64,000 nt of DNA, from contig CAZDWS010000001.1 in the NCBI GenBank assembly GCA_964509295.1, positions 62,001 to 126,000 of the forward strand, read 5' to 3'. The notes below the pieces were generated by a model that made no database searches, was not told the origin of the DNA, and saw only the letters and a program-made list of their open reading frames with translations. A program made the position numbers and the translations under genes. This DNA is from JBGSQR01 sp964509295. GTDB taxonomy: Bacteria; Desulfobacterota; Desulfuromonadia; Geobacterales; Pseudopelobacteraceae. This document shows, piece by piece, positions 1 to 8,976 of the stretch. Each line of letters begins with the position of its first letter. Positions within the stretch are counted from its first letter, which is position 1.

Positions 1-603
1 TGCATAATTAATTTTTGCATCCGCGATATAGATCGAGTTAACCGAATTAGTCTGGTCAATGTCTGTAGGTCTTACAGTCCCTTCAACAACGATGATCTGA
101 TCCTCGTTATTGACCTTGACGTTCCGACGTCCCTCAATTTGCAAATTACCATTCGGCAGCACTTCAATTACTTTAGCCGAAATGGTGGCATTCAAAGTTT
201 CCTGGCGTGACGTGGAGCCAGCACCTGCATATGTTGATGCTGCAGATGCATTGATCAGCTTGCTCAGATCGCCCAAACCAGACAAAGCACCTGTAGTCTG
301 TATACCCATAAAGTTAGGTATACCGGCATTAATTGAAGAGTTGCGTGAAGTATCAGTTTTAGCAGCCTTTGAGGCGCTGGCGACTTCAGATATGACAATT
401 GTTAATATATCGCCTTTATTACGAGCCTTGGCATTTTCGGTCAGGCTGACAGAACTCGCCTGCCAGATGGAGCCGGTAGAGTAATCCGGTTTTGGCCGCG
501 TGAGTTGTTGGTCAAAGGGAGTTGTCTTGACTTCAGCCTTTTGAACAACACAGCCACCAAACAGCATACTCACGGCTATTAAAATACATATTTTATAATT
601 CAT
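1..603 (-). CDS. flgH: Flagellar L-ring protein FlgH (3' end cut by window edge)
   Basis: Lipoprotein that forms the outer-membrane L ring around the flagellar rod. The reading frame opens at an ATG at 603 and stays open to base 1, so about 201 residues are present and the C-terminus lies outside the window. The N-terminus is a lipoprotein signal with lipobox LFGGC (Cys near residue 18). The family block near the visible end reads VEGTVRPTDID, then NSVNSIYIADAKINYA, the pattern that precedes the conserved C-terminal region of FlgH. It lies 25 bases after flgA and is the last visible gene of the flhA-to-flgH operon. Identification is firm; only the end is missing. Confidence 0.93.
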   Translation of the reverse strand, partial: MNYKICILIAVSMLFGGCVVQKAEVKTTPFDQQLTRPKPDYSTGSIWQASSVSLTENAKARNKGDILTIVISEVASASKAAKTDTSRNSSINAGIPNFMGIQTTGALSGLGDLSKLINASAASTYAGAGSTSRQETLNATISAKVIEVLPNGNLQIEGRRNVKVNNEDQIIVVEGTVRPTDIDQTNSVNSIYIADAKINYA

Positions 604-628
604 GTATTGAAACCTCTTCCATATATCC

Positions 629-1336
629 TTAATACACAATCTGAACGGTTTCACTGTTAACTATCCGTGCCGGCATTTCTTTCAAAGAACTTATGTTCTG
701 GACAATTATCGTGTCACCATAAGAGCCTGCACTCTTAGCCTTTCCTGTTACAGTTACTCGCATACGCTCGTTTTCTGCCACAATCGTAACCATTTGTCCG
801 CTTTTAATTATGGGGTTCTTTTCCAACTGTTCACTTTTAATTGGTACATTTGCCTTTAGCGACGAGCGGGCTTTTTTGCCAATGGCGTCATTTACAGTGG
901 CCAGATAGCGCCCCTGTACGGAACCGACATCATTTTTCCGAATGACCAGATCTGACGCAGAAATAATGCTGCCAAAATCAATCTGTCGAACAGTAAAAAC
1001 CATATCTGCCAGCACTTCCACATCTACACGCACATTTATATTTCCGATGACCCGGTCACCTTTTCTTGCCAGAACGGCTATATTTGCATTTCCCCACCCA
1101 CCCCACTGCTGCGGGGCAACCACCTCATATTCCAGATCTCCTTCTGGCAATACCGGACTTCCGCCAATTGTAAAACGTTTTAACCTGACTTCATTACTGA
1201 AATTGGCCTGTTTTTGCTGAACATAGGTAATTACGGCATTGCGAATCTCTGAGTCACGCAGAGTCGAAAGCTGAGAGGCATTTGATAATGCCGGTAACAA
1301 CAGAAATGCAATTATAACTAGAATAATTTTATTCAT
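629..1336 (-). CDS. flgA: Flagellar P-ring assembly chaperone FlgA
   Basis: Periplasmic chaperone needed for P-ring (FlgI) assembly around the rod. The chosen start (1336) gives 235 residues beginning with a clear Sec signal peptide, MNKIILVIIAFLLLPALSNA. An upstream in-frame start at 1378 would put 14 charged residues in front of the signal and is less likely. The C-terminal half is an SAF/ChapFlgA domain: the segment around DLVIRKNDVGSVQGRYL, then GKKARSSLKANVPI and GQMVTIVAENERMRVTV, is typical. FlgA usually sits with flgF/flgG/flgH, as here. Confidence 0.9.
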   Translation of the reverse strand: MNKIILVIIAFLLLPALSNASQLSTLRDSEIRNAVITYVQQKQANFSNEVRLKRFTIGGSPVLPEGDLEYEVVAPQQWGGWGNANIAVLARKGDRVIGNINVRVDVEVLADMVFTVRQIDFGSIISASDLVIRKNDVGSVQGRYLATVNDAIGKKARSSLKANVPIKSEQLEKNPIIKSGQMVTIVAENERMRVTVTGKAKSAGSYGDTIIVQNISSLKEMPARIVNSETVQIVY

Positions 1337-1399
1337 TTTATGCTTTCTTATCCTGCTTATTAATAAAGCAAAGCGCAATAAACTTAAAACATCAGAAAA

Positions 1400-2188
1400 C
1401 TATCTGCGCAGGTTATTTGCTGTCTGCAGCATTTCGTCAGCAGCCTGAACCGCCTTTGAATTGACTTCATATGCCCTCTGACCAACAATCATCTGAACCA
1501 TTTCTTCTGCCACACTAACGTTACTCATCTCAATCAGACCCTGGGCAATTGTGCCGATACCATTTTGCCCTGGTGTACCTGTAGTAGCCGTACCCGATGC
1601 GTCAGTTGTCAGGTAGAGGTTCTTACCCTGACTGGACAAACCTGCCGGGTTCGGAAACAGAGCCAGCTGAAGAGTTCCCAGGCTGGTAGTGGCAGACTGA
1701 CCGGCCTGTGTTACAGAGACAGTGCCGTCGTTGCCGATGTTTATCTTGGTTGCATTTGCAGGAATTACTATTTCCGGCTGGAGCGGGTTCCCGTCAGACG
1801 TAACAACCCTTCCGGTGCTATCCCTTTTGAATGATCCGGCTCTTGTATAACCGATTGTTCCATCAGGCTGAAGAACCTGAAAAAAACCGTCACCCTCAAT
1901 CGCAATGTCCAGTTCGTTTCCGGTCTGGGTCAAATCTCCGGCTGAAAACATTTTTGTCACGGCTGCCAGTCGTGTTCCAAGACCGATCTGGATTCCGGAA
2001 GGCACTTGCGTTGTAGAAGTAGCCGGGGCGCCACTTGATTTGAGATTCTGGTAGACCAGGTCCTGAAAATCGGCCCGGCTTCTTTTGAATCCCGTTGTAT
2101 TAACGTTGGCAAGGTTGTTGGCAACAACATCAATATTTTTTTGTTGTGCCTGCATGCCGGATGCTGCTGTCCAAAGTGCTCTTATCAT
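1400..2188 (-). CDS. flgG: Flagellar distal rod protein FlgG
   Basis: Rod subunit linking the basal body to the hook. The 262-residue length matches the family. The N-terminus carries the rod/hook motif ANNLANVNTTGFKRSR (about residues 23-38), and the segment YQNLKSSGAPATSTTQVPSG is the FlgG-specific insertion. The C-terminus has the heptad-type motif SNVSVAEEMVQMIVGQRAYE and ends AADEMLQTANNLRR. It follows flgF by 36 bases and precedes flgA, the usual order. Confidence 0.96.
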   Translation of the reverse strand: MIRALWTAASGMQAQQKNIDVVANNLANVNTTGFKRSRADFQDLVYQNLKSSGAPATSTTQVPSGIQIGLGTRLAAVTKMFSAGDLTQTGNELDIAIEGDGFFQVLQPDGTIGYTRAGSFKRDSTGRVVTSDGNPLQPEIVIPANATKINIGNDGTVSVTQAGQSATTSLGTLQLALFPNPAGLSSQGKNLYLTTDASGTATTGTPGQNGIGTIAQGLIEMSNVSVAEEMVQMIVGQRAYEVNSKAVQAADEMLQTANNLRR

Positions 2189-2224
2189 AATGCCTCCACG
2201 TTATCTTTTAAGCGATCTAAACTG

Positions 2225-2959
2225 TTATAATTTGCCCAACTCATTCACCGCCTTGGAAGCCATATCGTCATAGCCTCTAATGACCCGCTGACAGGAATCA
2301 AAATATCGACTTGTTTCTATCATCTGGACCATCTCTGTTATGGTTTCCACATTTGATCCTTCCAGATGTCCCTGACGAACATTTCCGGTTGCGGCTTGGG
2401 GTTTGGTTTGCGGATCAGTCGGAACAAACAGCGCACTGCCGGTTTTGGTCAGCTTATAAGGCTTTGGAAAGTCCACCAGATTGATTGTCCCTGAAGGCAG
2501 GCTATCCACAATAACCTGGCCGTTACTGCTGACATCAACGCTGCCGCCAGGAATAGTTACCGGCCCACCATCACCCATGACCGGATATCCATCTGAAGTA
2601 ACCAGAGTGCCATCGGAAGAAATACGGAAGTTTCCCTGACGGGTGTAGGCCGGGCCATTCGGCGTATTAACCACAAAAAAACCGTCGCCATCTATTGCCA
2701 GATCCAATGTATTACCTGTCTGGGTAACAGAACCGGCACTGTAATCAATGAAAACACTGTCTTTCTGCAGGATCGGATCCGCCGTGCTTCCCTGCGGCAC
2801 TACCGGAGGATTGACATTGCCATTCAGCATGCTCTCAAACATCATCTTGTCTTTTTTAAATCCCGGAGTATTTACGTTGGCCAGGTTGTTACTGATTACA
2901 TCCAACCTCTTCATCGCCGTTATACTGCCCGACAGGGCTGAATACATGCCGCTGTTCAT
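2225..2959 (-). CDS. flgF: Flagellar proximal rod protein FlgF
   Basis: Proximal rod subunit of the flagellar basal body. The 244 residues begin with MNSGMYSALSGSITAMKRLD and the rod motif SNNLANVNTPGFKKDK. The internal ..LDLAIDGDGFFVVNTPNG segment is shared by FlgE/F/G proteins, and the C-terminus has EGSNVETITEMVQMIETSR. It lies between the sigma-28 gene and flgG in one operon. FlgF and FlgG are paralogues; the order and shorter length point to FlgF. Confidence 0.9.
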   Translation of the reverse strand: MNSGMYSALSGSITAMKRLDVISNNLANVNTPGFKKDKMMFESMLNGNVNPPVVPQGSTADPILQKDSVFIDYSAGSVTQTGNTLDLAIDGDGFFVVNTPNGPAYTRQGNFRISSDGTLVTSDGYPVMGDGGPVTIPGGSVDVSSNGQVIVDSLPSGTINLVDFPKPYKLTKTGSALFVPTDPQTKPQAATGNVRQGHLEGSNVETITEMVQMIETSRYFDSCQRVIRGYDDMASKAVNELGKL

Positions 2960-2970
2960 TGTTTTCTCCT

Positions 2971-3675
2971 CTAGCCTTTATGCAGTTTCAACTTGCCTCT
3001 TAACCTGACCATGGCCTGACTGATAAGCTGTGAAATCCTTGATTCGGTCAATCCCAATGCCTCACCAATCTCTTTAAGGTTAAGATCTTCACTATAATAA
3101 AGAGTTACAGCCAACCTTTCTTTTTCCGGCAGAGTATCTATTGCCAAGCCCAGTGCCTCGGCCAGTTGCATCATCATTACCTGTTGCTGAGGATTTTTAG
3201 CTTCGCTCTCCGCCAATACATCAGCCAGACAGAGTGCATTTCCTTCTGAGTCACTCCAGCTGTCATCCAGACTTATAAAAGAGAAAACATGTACATCATC
3301 CAACAGGTCATAATAATCAGCCAGACTGATTTCCAAAGACTCAGCAACTTCTTCACCGGTCGGATTTCTCCCCAGCTGGTGTTCCAGACTTAATACCTGC
3401 TTTTCCAATCTCTTGTATTTGTCTCGCATTGAACGACTCAACACATCGTAAGATCTAAGCTCATCAATAATTGATCCACGAATATGCTGTTCGGCAAATG
3501 TTTTAAACATTACTCCACGCGTTGGATCATACCTGTCAGCTGCATTAATCAGGCCAATTACCGCCACGCTCATCAGGTCATCTTTATCCAGATGCTGCGG
3601 CAGCTGCGGAACAATCCTGCTCAGCAGGTATTTGACCAGCGGCATATGTTCTATGATCAATTCATCGCGATTCAC
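2971..3675 (-). CDS. fliA: Flagellar sigma factor 28 (FliA)
   Basis: RNA polymerase sigma factor for late flagellar and chemotaxis promoters. The 234 residues show region 2 (DLMSVAVIGLINAADRYDP, then FKTFAEQHIRGSIIDELR, about residues 32-74), a region 3 segment (RNPTGEEVAESL) and a region 4 helix-turn-helix (NLKEIGEALGLTESRISQLI) near the C-terminus. It follows flhG, as in many bacteria where flhF-flhG-fliA are linked. Activity is normally held by the anti-sigma factor FlgM; no flgM is visible in this window. Confidence 0.94.
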   Translation of the reverse strand: MNRDELIIEHMPLVKYLLSRIVPQLPQHLDKDDLMSVAVIGLINAADRYDPTRGVMFKTFAEQHIRGSIIDELRSYDVLSRSMRDKYKRLEKQVLSLEHQLGRNPTGEEVAESLEISLADYYDLLDDVHVFSFISLDDSWSDSEGNALCLADVLAESEAKNPQQQVMMMQLAEALGLAIDTLPEKERLAVTLYYSEDLNLKEIGEALGLTESRISQLISQAMVRLRGKLKLHKG

Positions 3676-3713
3676 TAAACAGCCTCACTCAACCGGTTAA
3701 TTACTTTAATTTG

Positions 3714-4640
3714 TCAGTCGTTTGTCGGGTGATCCAGGTAGCGCCTGAAAAAAAACTGTATATTCCCTTTCAGCCTTGTCTGTCGTGTATTTTCTATAAC
3801 TCTTTTAGCCAGAGTGACAAAACAGGCAGCTGCCTCTGAATCGGGGAACAGCTCGGAAACTGCCCGCTGCCTTTTGACCGCCTCAACAACCTTCTCGTCC
3901 TTGACAACGCAGCCAAGGTAATCCAGGGAAATGTCAAGAAAGCGCCCGGCCACGTTAGCCAGCTTACGGAATACTTCCAATGCGTCTTCACTGTCTTTAG
4001 CCATGTTGACCAACACCTTGAAATGGTGCTCGGAATATTTGGTTGAGAGCAGCTTGATCAGCGCATATACATCGGTAATGGATGTGGGTTCAGGAGTAAC
4101 AACAACAATTATCTCCTGAGCTGCCACCGCGAAATATGTGACATTCTCGGAAATACCGGCTTCAGTATCCACAATCATGATGTCAAACTTTTCTTCCAGC
4201 ATATCAAGCTCATCCAGCAACTTGAGTTTTTCATGCTGTCCCAAACTGGTAAACTCCTGAACACCGGACCCAGCTGGAATGATCTTGATGCCGGCCGGTC
4301 CGTCCACAAGTATTTCGGCAATGGTTTTTTCGCCGTTTAATACATTGTTCAGGTTATAAACCGGAGAAAGACCGAGCAATACATCCAGATTTCCAAGTCC
4401 CAGGTCGGCATCAATAACCAGGACTTTTTTGCCTTGGACCGAAAGGGCTATGGCAAGGTTCGAAACGACATTGCTCTTACCAACGCCACCCTTTCCGCTG
4501 GTGACCGATATGACACGGATCCCCTTCTGATCGGAAGTGGTGGTTTGACCGGACGAGTCAGCCTGATGATTTTTTTTGGCGGTTCTGGCCATTTCTCTCA
4601 GAGTATCGGCCTGATCCCCTTTACCGGCAACATTAATCAT
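3714..4640 (-). CDS. flhG: MinD-like flagellar number regulator FlhG
   Basis: ParA/MinD-family ATPase that limits flagellar number and stimulates the FlhF GTPase. The 308 residues carry a deviant Walker A, SGKGGVGKSN (about residues 48-57), the signature VIDADLGLGNLDVLLGL and Walker B-like IMIVDTEAGIS. The N-terminus has GDQADTLREM, which fits the DQAxxLR motif used by FlhG to activate FlhF. It overlaps the end of flhF by 8 bases, suggesting translational coupling. Alternative names for this family are YlxH and FleN. Confidence 0.93.
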   Translation of the reverse strand: MINVAGKGDQADTLREMARTAKKNHQADSSGQTTTSDQKGIRVISVTSGKGGVGKSNVVSNLAIALSVQGKKVLVIDADLGLGNLDVLLGLSPVYNLNNVLNGEKTIAEILVDGPAGIKIIPAGSGVQEFTSLGQHEKLKLLDELDMLEEKFDIMIVDTEAGISENVTYFAVAAQEIIVVVTPEPTSITDVYALIKLLSTKYSEHHFKVLVNMAKDSEDALEVFRKLANVAGRFLDISLDYLGCVVKDEKVVEAVKRQRAVSELFPDSEAAACFVTLAKRVIENTRQTRLKGNIQFFFRRYLDHPTND

Positions 4641-5973
4641 TTGCCGCCCCCCGCAGAATCATTTCGGCCAGTTTGGATGGTGTAGCCACTTCGATATCCT
4701 CCGGCACTCGCTGACCTGTAGTAAAATATGCTATCTGCAGATTGTCTTTCATCAACAGGTTGATCATATTGCCTAGACTCTCACTTTCATCAATTTTGGT
4801 AAAAACAACTTTACTGATTTGAAATATGCTGAATCTGTTCAGAATCTCTTCAAGTTCGCGATCCTTAGTCGTTGCAGAAAGACATAAATAAGTTTCTATC
4901 GGTATTTTGTTTTCAAGAAAGTTTTTCATTTCATCCAGTTTTTCCTTATCCTTATGGCTACGGCCGGCCGTATCGATAAAAATCAGGTCACAATCGGAGT
5001 GTTTTTCAACCGCCTTCTCTAACTCCTTGGGAGTTGAAGCCACATCCAGCGGAATACCCATGATTCTTGAATAGGTTTTCAACTGCTCAACCGCACCGAC
5101 GCGAAAAATATCCATGGTGATCAGAGCAACCTTGTTTCCTCTATTCAACGCATACATGGCGGCCAACTTGGCCGTAGTGGTTGTTTTGCCAACTCCTGTC
5201 GGCCCGATCAGTGCAATAATTCTCGGAGAGTTTTTACGCAGCTTAAGGGTTCCGGCAAACTTGATCATCCTAGCGAATGTTTCACCAAGCCGACCCTTTA
5301 CAGTCTGGTTTTCACTCTCCATCGGCAATGTGTTGAGTGTGTCCAGAATTTTGCGGATCAGATCAGTTGAGATCCCGCTATGGCTTAACTCCAACGCCAG
5401 CGGAGAATCTTCCGGCAGAATTGCATTTGCCGAAAGTCCATTGGCCGATGCAATTTCTTCCGCATTAGGCCATTGAACTGTCTTGACTCCACCATCCTGA
5501 CTCTTGGCCAGGGTATTCAGCAGAAGCTTCTTGATCTCTTCCAGATCTCCCCTGGGAATGTTTTTGAGATTCAAACCGGCTTCTTGTGCCCCCGCCCCCA
5601 ACATAGCCGGTTCCGGCGTTTCTTCCTTGCGGGCTTCCTCTCGACGGGAAAGGGATTCCACCTTTTCGCGCAATTCTTTGAGCTCTCTTGCCAGAGGTGC
5701 CAGCATGGAATTTTCCAGATCTTCCTTGGCGGTGCGCTCTCTCACGGGAGGTTCACGATATGCATCCGGAATGTACGCAGGTGCCGGCGGAGCCGACTTC
5801 CGTGCCGGATCAATGGCGGCTGTCACGCGATAAACCGGCTTGCTGAAAAATCCGAAGATTCCTCCTGCCTTATCTTTCTTTGTAGAAAGAATCATGGCAT
5901 CCGGGCCCAGCTCCTCTTTAACCATGCGAAGCGCATCGGCCATACTTGCTGATTGAAAGGTTTTAACCAACAT
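4633..5973 (-). CDS. flhF: Flagellar placement GTPase FlhF
   Basis: Signal-recognition-particle-type GTPase that marks the site of flagellum assembly. The 446 residues have a variable N-terminal B domain beginning MLVKTFQSASMADALRMVKE, a Glu/Arg-rich charged stretch (about 85-135), an N domain, and a C-terminal G domain with GPTGVGKTTTTAKL (P loop, about residue 254), DIFRVGAVEQL, DTAGRSHKD and TKIDES. The start overlaps the flhA stop by 11 bases and the end overlaps flhG by 8, so the three genes are coupled. Confidence 0.95.
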   Translation of the reverse strand: MLVKTFQSASMADALRMVKEELGPDAMILSTKKDKAGGIFGFFSKPVYRVTAAIDPARKSAPPAPAYIPDAYREPPVRERTAKEDLENSMLAPLARELKELREKVESLSRREEARKEETPEPAMLGAGAQEAGLNLKNIPRGDLEEIKKLLLNTLAKSQDGGVKTVQWPNAEEIASANGLSANAILPEDSPLALELSHSGISTDLIRKILDTLNTLPMESENQTVKGRLGETFARMIKFAGTLKLRKNSPRIIALIGPTGVGKTTTTAKLAAMYALNRGNKVALITMDIFRVGAVEQLKTYSRIMGIPLDVASTPKELEKAVEKHSDCDLIFIDTAGRSHKDKEKLDEMKNFLENKIPIETYLCLSATTKDRELEEILNRFSIFQISKVVFTKIDESESLGNMINLLMKDNLQIAYFTTGQRVPEDIEVATPSKLAEMILRGAAND

Positions 5974-8044
5974 TGAAGCTCACCACCCCTAGTGACTGAA
6001 TTTTGACATTCTGCGGAATTTCATTATGGGACAAGACAGCCATGTGCGGCACAAATCGCTCAATCAATTTCCTGACATGCCTGCGTATGGACGGCGACGC
6101 CAGCAACACCGGCTGAGCGCCACTGGCACTGAAACGGTCCGCCATATTGCGTACAGCACCGATAATCAGTTGTGCCGTATTTGGCTCAATCGCCAGGTAA
6201 CTCCCCTGATCAGAAGGCTGAATGGCCTCCGCAATCACATCTTCAACTTCACGGCTCATGGTAATCAGGCAGAGGGTATCATCTTCCAGCTTATATTGAT
6301 CAACAATAAAGCGGCCCAACCCCTGACGAACAAATTCCGTCAAGACATCTGGATCTTTGGTTAATGAAGCATAATCGGCCAGTGTTTCCAGTATTGTGCG
6401 CAAGTCGCGGATCGATACGCCCTCTTTCAACAGCCCCTTAACCACCCGTAAAACGGTTCCGAGATTCAACAGATTCGGAATAAGTTCGTCAACAACCTTA
6501 GGTGCGGTCACCGACAGGTTATCCAGCAGTTGCTGCATCTCCTGACGGCCAACCAGTTCATGGGCATGACGCTTGACGATTTCGCTGATATGGGTAGCCA
6601 CAACAGTTGTGCTGTCAACAACCGTATAACCCATTACCTGTGCTTCATCCCTTGTGTCAGAACCGATCCAGACCGAATCAAGACCAAATACCGGTTCCTT
6701 GGTTTTGACACCCTGGATTGCTCCGGTCACAGCACCGGAATCCATGGCCAGGTACTGGCCGGTCAATTCACTGCCACCGACCTTGGCTCCGCGAATAAGC
6801 AAATTATACTCGTATGGTTTAAGTTGAAGGTTGTCATGAATGTGAATGGGCGGGACAACAAATCCAAGTTTTTGCGCGTACTGACGGCGAATGGATCGAA
6901 TGCGCTCCAGCAGTTCTCCATCCTGGGCAGCATCCACCATGGGTACCAATCCGTACCCGACTTCCAGTTCCAGAACATCCAGTGGCCTGATTGCAGCCTG
7001 GTCAGACGCTTCTTCCCCACCGGCAGAATCCGGCATAGCCATCTCTTCAACCACCTGTGCCTTCTCCCTGGCCATCTTGCCAACCAGAAAAGCTACACCG
7101 GACAGAAGCAGAAATGCAAAATGAGGCAAACCCGGAATCAAGGCGAACAGAAACAACACCCCGGATGAGACATAGAAGGCCTTGGGATAATTCATGAACT
7201 GGCCGGTGATCTCGCTGCCGAAGTTATTCTCGTCAGCAGATCTTGTTACTATGATACCGGCAGCAGTGGAGATGATCAGAGCCGGCACCTGAGCCACAAG
7301 CCCTTCTCCGATTGTCAGCAATGTATAGTTTGTCAGCGCAGCCTCGACAGCCATACCCTGCTGGAAAACACCGATAATCAGCCCGCCAAAAATATTTATC
7401 AGCACAATCATGATACCGGCAATGGCATCACCACGTACAAACTTGCTGGCACCATCCATTGATCCATAAAAGTCGGCTTCACGGGAAACCTTGATGCGCC
7501 TGGCCCTGGCTTCTTTTTCAGTAATCATGCCTGCGGACAGATCGGCATCAATAGCCATCTGCTTGCCGGGCATGGCATCCAGTGTAAATCTTGCAGTAAC
7601 CTCGGCTACTCGCCCGGCACCTTTTGTAATAACAACAAAGTTGATAATAACCAGAATCAGGAAGATAACGGCACCAACAACATAATTGCCACCGACCACA
7701 AACTGGCCAAAAGCCTTGATTACAGCACCCGCAGCCTCTACGCCCTCACTGCCATGCAGCAGAATCAAACGGGTAGAGGCGATATTGAGAGCCAACCTGA
7801 AAAGTGTTGTAACAAGCAGAATTGATGGAAAAACCGAGAAGTCCAGGGGGTGGGTTGTATAAAGGCAGACCAGCAAAATAACGATAGCAATCGTAATACT
7901 GGTCGCCAGGAACACGTCAAGCAGGAATGCAGGCAATGGAATTATCATCAGGGACAAGACCCCGATTAATGCCAGAGCCACATAAATATCCGAGTTTTTG
8001 CGTAAACCGCCTAACTCTATTGCTTCAACCGTTCCGTTTGCCAT
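5963..8044 (-). CDS. flhA: Flagellar export gate protein FlhA
   Basis: Largest inner-membrane component of the flagellar type III export gate, forming a cytoplasmic nonameric ring that receives substrate-chaperone complexes. The 693-residue length is typical. About eight hydrophobic segments fill residues 20-320, with the FHIPEP-type loop recognisable as KGAGRVAEVTARFTLDAMPG and ADLSAGMITEKEARARR. The C-terminal half is soluble and contains LVPMVDAAQDGELLERIRSIRRQ. It heads the downstream operon (flhA-flhF-flhG-fliA-flgF-flgG-flgA-flgH). Upstream lie a sigma-54-like promoter and paired palindromes, then an unrelated island where flhB would often be. Confidence 0.97.
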   Translation of the reverse strand: MANGTVEAIELGGLRKNSDIYVALALIGVLSLMIIPLPAFLLDVFLATSITIAIVILLVCLYTTHPLDFSVFPSILLVTTLFRLALNIASTRLILLHGSEGVEAAGAVIKAFGQFVVGGNYVVGAVIFLILVIINFVVITKGAGRVAEVTARFTLDAMPGKQMAIDADLSAGMITEKEARARRIKVSREADFYGSMDGASKFVRGDAIAGIMIVLINIFGGLIIGVFQQGMAVEAALTNYTLLTIGEGLVAQVPALIISTAAGIIVTRSADENNFGSEITGQFMNYPKAFYVSSGVLFLFALIPGLPHFAFLLLSGVAFLVGKMAREKAQVVEEMAMPDSAGGEEASDQAAIRPLDVLELEVGYGLVPMVDAAQDGELLERIRSIRRQYAQKLGFVVPPIHIHDNLQLKPYEYNLLIRGAKVGGSELTGQYLAMDSGAVTGAIQGVKTKEPVFGLDSVWIGSDTRDEAQVMGYTVVDSTTVVATHISEIVKRHAHELVGRQEMQQLLDNLSVTAPKVVDELIPNLLNLGTVLRVVKGLLKEGVSIRDLRTILETLADYASLTKDPDVLTEFVRQGLGRFIVDQYKLEDDTLCLITMSREVEDVIAEAIQPSDQGSYLAIEPNTAQLIIGAVRNMADRFSASGAQPVLLASPSIRRHVRKLIERFVPHMAVLSHNEIPQNVKIQSLGVVSFNVG

Positions 8045-8175
8045 TATTTCCCGTTCCTGCGCTAATATTGTACCGCATTTAATGCAATTATTATGCCGCG
8101 CCTGACCGCTTCAACACAGGGCAGCACGCATATCCCCCAAGCCCTAATACCCCGTTTTCTCGCATTATTAGTGTG

Positions 8176-8192
8176 CGGCAAAACATCTGCCC
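8176..8192 (-). promoter_or_regulatory. Candidate sigma-54 promoter of flhA
   Basis: On the minus strand the sequence GGGCAGATGTTTTGCC contains GG and GC separated by 10 bases (GG at 8191-8190, GC at 8179-8178). It matches GGCA of the -24 box and TTGC of the -12 box. It lies about 130 bases upstream of the flhA ATG. The match is by eye; no expression data are available. Confidence 0.55.
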
Positions 8193-8205
8193 TGGCCATC
8201 TAACT

Positions 8206-8237
8206 GTCAACAACTTGAACGCTGTCAACAGTTTGAC
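8206..8237 (-). promoter_or_regulatory. Tandem GTCA-N6-TGAC enhancer-like sites upstream of flhA
   Basis: Two copies of one palindromic pattern lie side by side: GTCAACAACTTGAA (8206-8219, one mismatch) and GTCAACAGTTTGAC (8224-8237, perfect arms), 18 bases apart centre to centre. The same tandem arrangement occurs upstream of flgB at 29515-29545. The position just upstream of a sigma-54-type promoter suggests binding sites for a NtrC-type enhancer-binding protein; that is inference. Confidence 0.55.
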
Positions 8238-8330
8238 AAAACTATGATTGTTTTTGGTATTTTGACTCTCTGGCAATGGGAGGAAAATGTAAACTTAGGT
8301 TTCCTAACAACATTACAAAGTGGAATAGTC

Positions 8331-8466
8331 TTAGCGATCGAGCAAACCAACAAATTCAAAAAAACTGAGATGTTTTAACTCCTTGCCTCTGTCTTTAACA
8401 GCAAACTTCTTTTCTGCACCGTAACCTATGATTGCATGTCGCGCGTTAGCTATTTCAGATAACTAC
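8331..8466 (-). pseudogene. Unidentified gene fragment
   Basis: A short open stretch on the minus strand reads NARHAIIGYGAEKKFAVKDR, continues GKELKHLSFFEFVGLLDR and ends in TAA at 8331-8333. It has no start codon in a sensible place and a stop lies just upstream in frame (TAG, near 8467). An adjacent frame upstream (about 8475-8525) reads HVEQVLFNGSALARL, so a longer gene may have been broken by frameshifts. I do not recognise the family. It lies in AT-rich island DNA next to a transposase remnant, so decay is plausible. It could also be chance. Confidence 0.25.
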
Positions 8467-8752
8467 TTCTAAAGTCTTGCCAATGCACTGCCATTAAACA
8501 AAACCTGTTCAACATGACTGCCTCTACAAACTGCACGCAACATGCCTGGCTAATACTAATGGGCTAGCACTAATTAGCTAGTCCTTAATATTGTTTGAAA
8601 AAAGTCCACTGTTCTGCTATGAATTCCTAAAAAACTTATTCAATATTTTCAGATGTAGGAGAGATGTAGTCCAGTGCCACTAGCTTCATCCGTTATCAAG
8701 AAGACCATGATGTTTTGGTGAACACGACCTTACAACCTTGCTTCTATAAGGT

Positions 8753-8976
8753 TTAGTTTGGGTTTTTGTTTTTTGCTCTTTTCAAAAGTTTTACAAACTC
8801 ACCTGATACCAGGTTGTTAAGTGAACTATGTGGTCTTTCTATGCTGTAATCCTGTCGCCATGCTGCAATCATCTTCAGGCCGCTTTGCAAGCTATGGATA
8901 CGTTATCAATTAGGCATTCTTCTCGGAATTTGCCGTTAATGCTTTCAATATTAGCAATCTGGGGCGACCTACCTCG
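8753..8976 (-). pseudogene. IS3-family transposase (OrfB) C-terminal remnant
   Basis: On the minus strand one frame reads RSPQIANIESINGKFREECL and then IDNVSIACKAA (8976 to about 8885). This corresponds to the IESFNGKFRDECLN block of IS3-family OrfB integrase domains, including its catalytic Glu region. A frameshift follows, and the next frame reads MIAAWRQDYSIERPHSSLNN, matching the AWRxDYNxxRPHSSL end of the same proteins, with a stop at 8753-8755. The upstream catalytic part is missing and an in-frame TAG lies at 8979-8977, so it is inactive. It marks past mobile-element activity at the island's edge. Confidence 0.8.

Noticed and set aside
8091..8276. 61-residue minus-strand open frame upstream of flhA
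   Set aside because: No family features. It covers the promoter and paired palindromes, and the codon pattern looks random.
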